Assembly (NCBI GenBank): GCA_026874595.1
Contig: CM049311.1
Coordinates: 11,437,676 to 11,501,675 of the forward strand
DNA length: 64,000 nt
Source of the DNA: Sipunculus nudus
Taxonomy: Eukaryota > Annelida > Sipuncula > Golfingiida > Sipunculidae
Direction of reading: 5' to 3'
How positions within the stretch are numbered: the first letter of the stretch is position 1; each line of letters starts with the position of its first letter. The position numbers and the translations under genes are program-made. Below are positions 60,893 through 64,000 of the stretch, one piece after another. The notes beneath the pieces were generated by a model. It was not told the DNA's origin. It saw only the letters and a list, made by a program, of their open reading frames with translations, and made no database searches.

Positions 60893-60894
<2 letters not shown>

Positions 60895-60926
<32 letters not shown>
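60895..60926. repeat. (TA)n microsatellite
   Basis: TA run followed by a short ACACAC stretch. Confidence 0.93.
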
Positions 60927-60934
<8 letters not shown>

Positions 60935-63137
60935 AATATGTATATATGAATTATATATATTAAAATATTTATGTCACCAGAGTGGCGTTGCACTTTTAAG
61001 TAAGTATAGAATAACAAGATGATTGTTTCTCTAAACTGATGTATATTAATATGCCGTATCATGTATCGATGGTAGCGTTGGAACGTATGTTAGGGAATCT
61101 TTGGTGTTTGTTAATGGCAGTTTCAGTTCATTTGTGACTGAGAATTGTTTCTTTTCAGAGCTGGTCTATACAGTTTCCTGTAAAAGCATTGTTTAATGTC
61201 GATTTCAAAGACATCGCACGTGCAAGCATGATTTTCTTATACTCGTGTTTAGGGAGGCGAATCCATTTAATATATCATTGGGTGGCAGATCTCCATAATA
61301 ATGTAAGACGATAGGCCATAATCGTTGTCAGGGTGTTTGACGAAGGCTGGAGTACATATGCTCGAGGCTCCATAGAAAAAAAATAATCTACAAGGTCAGC
61401 AATCTTTGTTGTAGCGTTTAGCAGTTTGACGGTCAAGTAGATTGTCAGGGATTGTACGAGAGTTGACCAGCAGAGGGACGGTTTCCCGGTGTAATGGGAG
61501 TCATAGTCTGAAGGCAGCCTGTGCATAAGCCGTGGTAGAGCCAAGGAACAGATCAGAGGACTATTCGCTCCTGGATCTTTTCTTGGCACTGATCATTGAT
61601 TCAAGTTTTGTCATGTTCGTGTGCTGATACTGCAATTATCCAGAAGCTTTACATTGGCGGCCGCGTGACATTGTCATCGTGATACGACATTGGTGGCTAT
61701 TAGCCTATCAATCTGTGTTTTGGAGAGATGATTTCCTAGCAGAGAAACTGTGGTAAACCAGTGATTTGTCCGGCGGAGAGAAACACCATTGTTTATTGTT
61801 GCTGGGTACAAGGACAAAGGACACCATACCTGCACAGTCACGTGCGCGACGCTGATGTGACCAGCGGACCCGCTTCAGGCTAAGGAGAACATTTTACTTT
61901 GTGTTGAAATAACAACTACTGGCTTATGATTAAACAAGACTCAGAGTTGTGTGTATAAATTGGACTTAGTGACTTTATTGTCACGACTGTATGAAACATC
62001 GTCTCCAGATAATCATAAGTTACACATTATTTCATTATATCTTTTAGTTCACTTACACATGCCTTATTCATTTCTTACGTGTATGTGTGATTTTCAACCA
62101 TCTCAATTCCGTGTTAACTGAACCTGGCAGTCCATTCCTTTGCGGATGTGCAATATATATTTATGTGTTATACATATATTATATATATACTTTAAATGTT
62201 TTTAAAACGCGTTATTTTCTCCTGTGTTGATGTCATTCAGTGAAAGCCCTTAGACTCTAAATAAGTGGGTTTTGAAATTGATAAACTCCCTACTAGGGGC
62301 ACATCTTTATTGTATGCAAACTGACCGGTCCCGTCAATGTCCTTAATTAGAAGGTTCTACTGATATAAATCAATCTGAAGTAGATCCAGTAAGTATATCT
62401 CATAGCTTGTGCACTTTAAATTTACTTAGAGAAAAAAATAGAGAAAAATCATTTATTAATGATTTCACATGCTTGGTCACAGATTAGACTTTAGAATCCA
62501 GTTTCATCAAATGGCTGTTAAAGTATGTAACCTAAGCAACAAGTAGTTTAATATCCATGCTCCATGTATTCTAATATTTGGCCAGATAGCTTGAATGTGG
62601 TAATCAGAGCATACAACAAGCCACAATAAAGGACTTCCAATACCATTTGGGCGCCCACAGAACTGGAGACAAGAAATATGCAATAAATAACAATGTTCAT
62701 GGGAAAGCTACATTTCAGTTATTTATTTGTAAGAGCCAGTTGACACGAAATGCATCGTGTCATGCGGGTAACTATGACCTATAATGTTTAATTATGGCAT
62801 CTTTTTTATTTTGTTAAGCTGTACTTGCTGAAAGGACAGTTGATTCAACGGACAGGATTATATTTTCGTGATACAATACTGGACTTCAATACGGGTCACC
62901 CGGTGTTTCGAGTCGAGTAATGCCATGGTAATGTCGCGTGCTCCGGCCGGTAGCGGTACGGTGGTACCCAGCCTATTTAGTATTCAGCGAGCTGATGAAT
63001 AGAGATGAGTCTCAGGAGCAAAGCGGTACAAGGCATTTTATGAGACATGAATATTGACGAGCCTTTGGGGTAGAAAGGCATGTAAAAGGGTCGCATACAC
63101 AGAGTGGTCATTAAGGCTTGTATGACTAGAGATGTTC

Positions 63138-63290
63138 CTAGCCAGTCCAATCCATCCAGGGCCGATCCTCGTGCTTCCCTTCCTGTCCAAGCTGGTGTCA
63201 AGGAGTGCAGTCATCCAGACCAGTTCAGCCAGAGTCAAATCGCCGTGCTTCCCGTTCTGTACCAGGGGGATCATCAGTCCAAGGGCCTGG
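63138..63290. repeat. Two-copy tandem repeat
   Basis: Units of about 80 bp share 'CCAGTCCA' or 'CCAGTTCAG' and an exact 'CGTGCTTCCC' (at about 63169 and 63246). Confidence 0.5.
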
Positions 63291-63942
63291 AGTACAGGTT
63301 AAAGCCAACCTTCCGTAGTACCTTTACCAGCAGTGTTACCAACCGGGAACGGTTATTGAGCGTCTGTTCATACCTTGGAGGGGAGGATACGTGGACTTTG
63401 TGTACGCTAAAATTGGACATTTAACCTTGTGAGCCTGGGAACCTGGTCTGGTAGGTAGATCTGGGCTCTGTAATGTTTCTGATAATTTATAGATTGTTGC
63501 GTAGTCAATCAGTGGTGTTTTGTTGTGTACCTGAGTGCCAATACCATGAGTGCGCCATTATAACCATTCCATTTCTTCTTTATCACGTTACACCAAAGGC
63601 AACCCCGTCGGTCACTTGGTAAGGGCAGCCTTTTTTCTCGGGTACTAGTGAGGGACAACCTTTATTTGGTGACACCAGCTTCACACACAGATGTTTCTGT
63701 GTCTTACGTGTTCTCCATATTAGCATTTTATATAGAAGTTATTTATTTTGAAGTATTCTAAGAAATAGGTCTGGTTAATTTCAGTACAGGTCAAGGACTA
63801 AGGCTCGAACAAACATTTAAATACAAGCCACTTCAAGCAAGACAACTAAACCTTGATACATTTATAATTTAATGTTTCGGTTTCGCTTTTAAACAAAGCC
63901 AATGTATATCCTATTCTATTCTTTTGCTATTCGGGTCTCAAT

Positions 63943-63944
63943 TG

Positions 63945-63977
<33 letters not shown>

Positions 63978-64000
63978 TAATTATTCATAATAATGATAAT
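63943..64000. repeat. (ATT)n microsatellite
   Basis: ATT run with interruptions to the window end. Confidence 0.9.

Larger units (their letters stand above)
60879..64000. other. Spacer without a recognisable gene
   Basis: No convincing gene. A GC-richer part at 62890-63670 is open on both strands in places and holds a two-copy internal repeat (63138-63290), but no protein family is recognised. 63604-63670 resembles 48725-48785 ('TCACTTGGTAA' and 'GGCAG' blocks). Confidence 0.55.

Noticed and set aside
63104-63424. 106-codon open frame in a GC-richer patch
   Set aside because: Both strands are open because of base composition and a two-copy repeat; no protein family recognised.
1-64000. CRISPR array, operons or other prokaryotic features
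   Set aside because: No spaced short repeats, no gene packing; sequence is clearly eukaryotic.

Overview
This is animal nuclear DNA: AT-rich, low gene density, long non-coding spacers, TA microsatellites, CR1/L2/Jockey-type and Ty3/gypsy-type retroelement relics, and a pogo-like short DNA transposon. Species cannot be fixed from the sequence. The combination of a lineage-specific array of intronless class A (rhodopsin-like) GPCRs with these repeats suggests a marine invertebrate, such as a lophotrochozoan or an echinoderm-like animal. That is inference.

The window is dominated by a birth-and-death cluster of short (about 290-300 residue) single-exon GPCR genes from about 7.1 kb to 57.6 kb. 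I recognise thirteen array loci in three interleaved subfamilies, labelled A, B and C here. A has ALSVAD in TM2 and NVFIY or NVFVY in TM7. B has ALSCTD in TM2 and LYAWKN in TM7. C has GLCSADLYIG in TM2 and NALIYAWK in TM7. Four loci are intact: A at 34026 and 37293 (+), B at 27379-28263 and 47433-48320 (-). Three are full length with one lesion: A at 11486 with a 58-bp insertion, C at 16472 with one TAA, C at 31020 with a 1-nt deletion. Six are clearly decayed: 7114, 20560, 40479, 44665, 51770 and 56726. All have GN in TM1, D in TM2, ERY at the end of TM3 and WTP in TM6. They lack the TM7 NPxxY proline, the TM5 proline and the usual TM3-ECL2 cysteine pair. A fourteenth fragment at 28991 is a TM5 segment of a different, canonical class A GPCR.

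Layout: 1-2641 is one copy of a segmental duplication whose partner is 38339-40501, directly downstream of an intact A gene. 2642-6790 is spacer. 6795-21304 holds plus-strand B, A, C and A loci. 22313-24575 is a degenerate Ty3/gypsy element (integrase end ahead of reverse transcriptase) split by a second non-LTR fragment. 27379-38162 holds B(-), C(-), A(+) and A(+). 40479-57560 holds minus-strand C, A, B and mixed loci, mostly broken. 58188-60837 is a 5'-truncated non-LTR retrotransposon flanked by long target-site duplications. The rest to 64000 is repeat-rich spacer.

Regulation: a flanking block containing a POU octamer (ATTTGCAT or a one-base variant) sits about 280 bp upstream of the ATG of one intact and one pseudogenised B locus. 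It also occurs once alone at 10.45 kb, as if its gene had been lost. The receptors probably act at the plasma membrane of sensory or neural cells; their ligand is unknown. The main points of interest are the unusual receptor subfamilies, the shared promoter module, the 58-bp frame-breaking insertion that looks partly like an intron, and several pseudogenes that frameshifts hide from simple gene calling.
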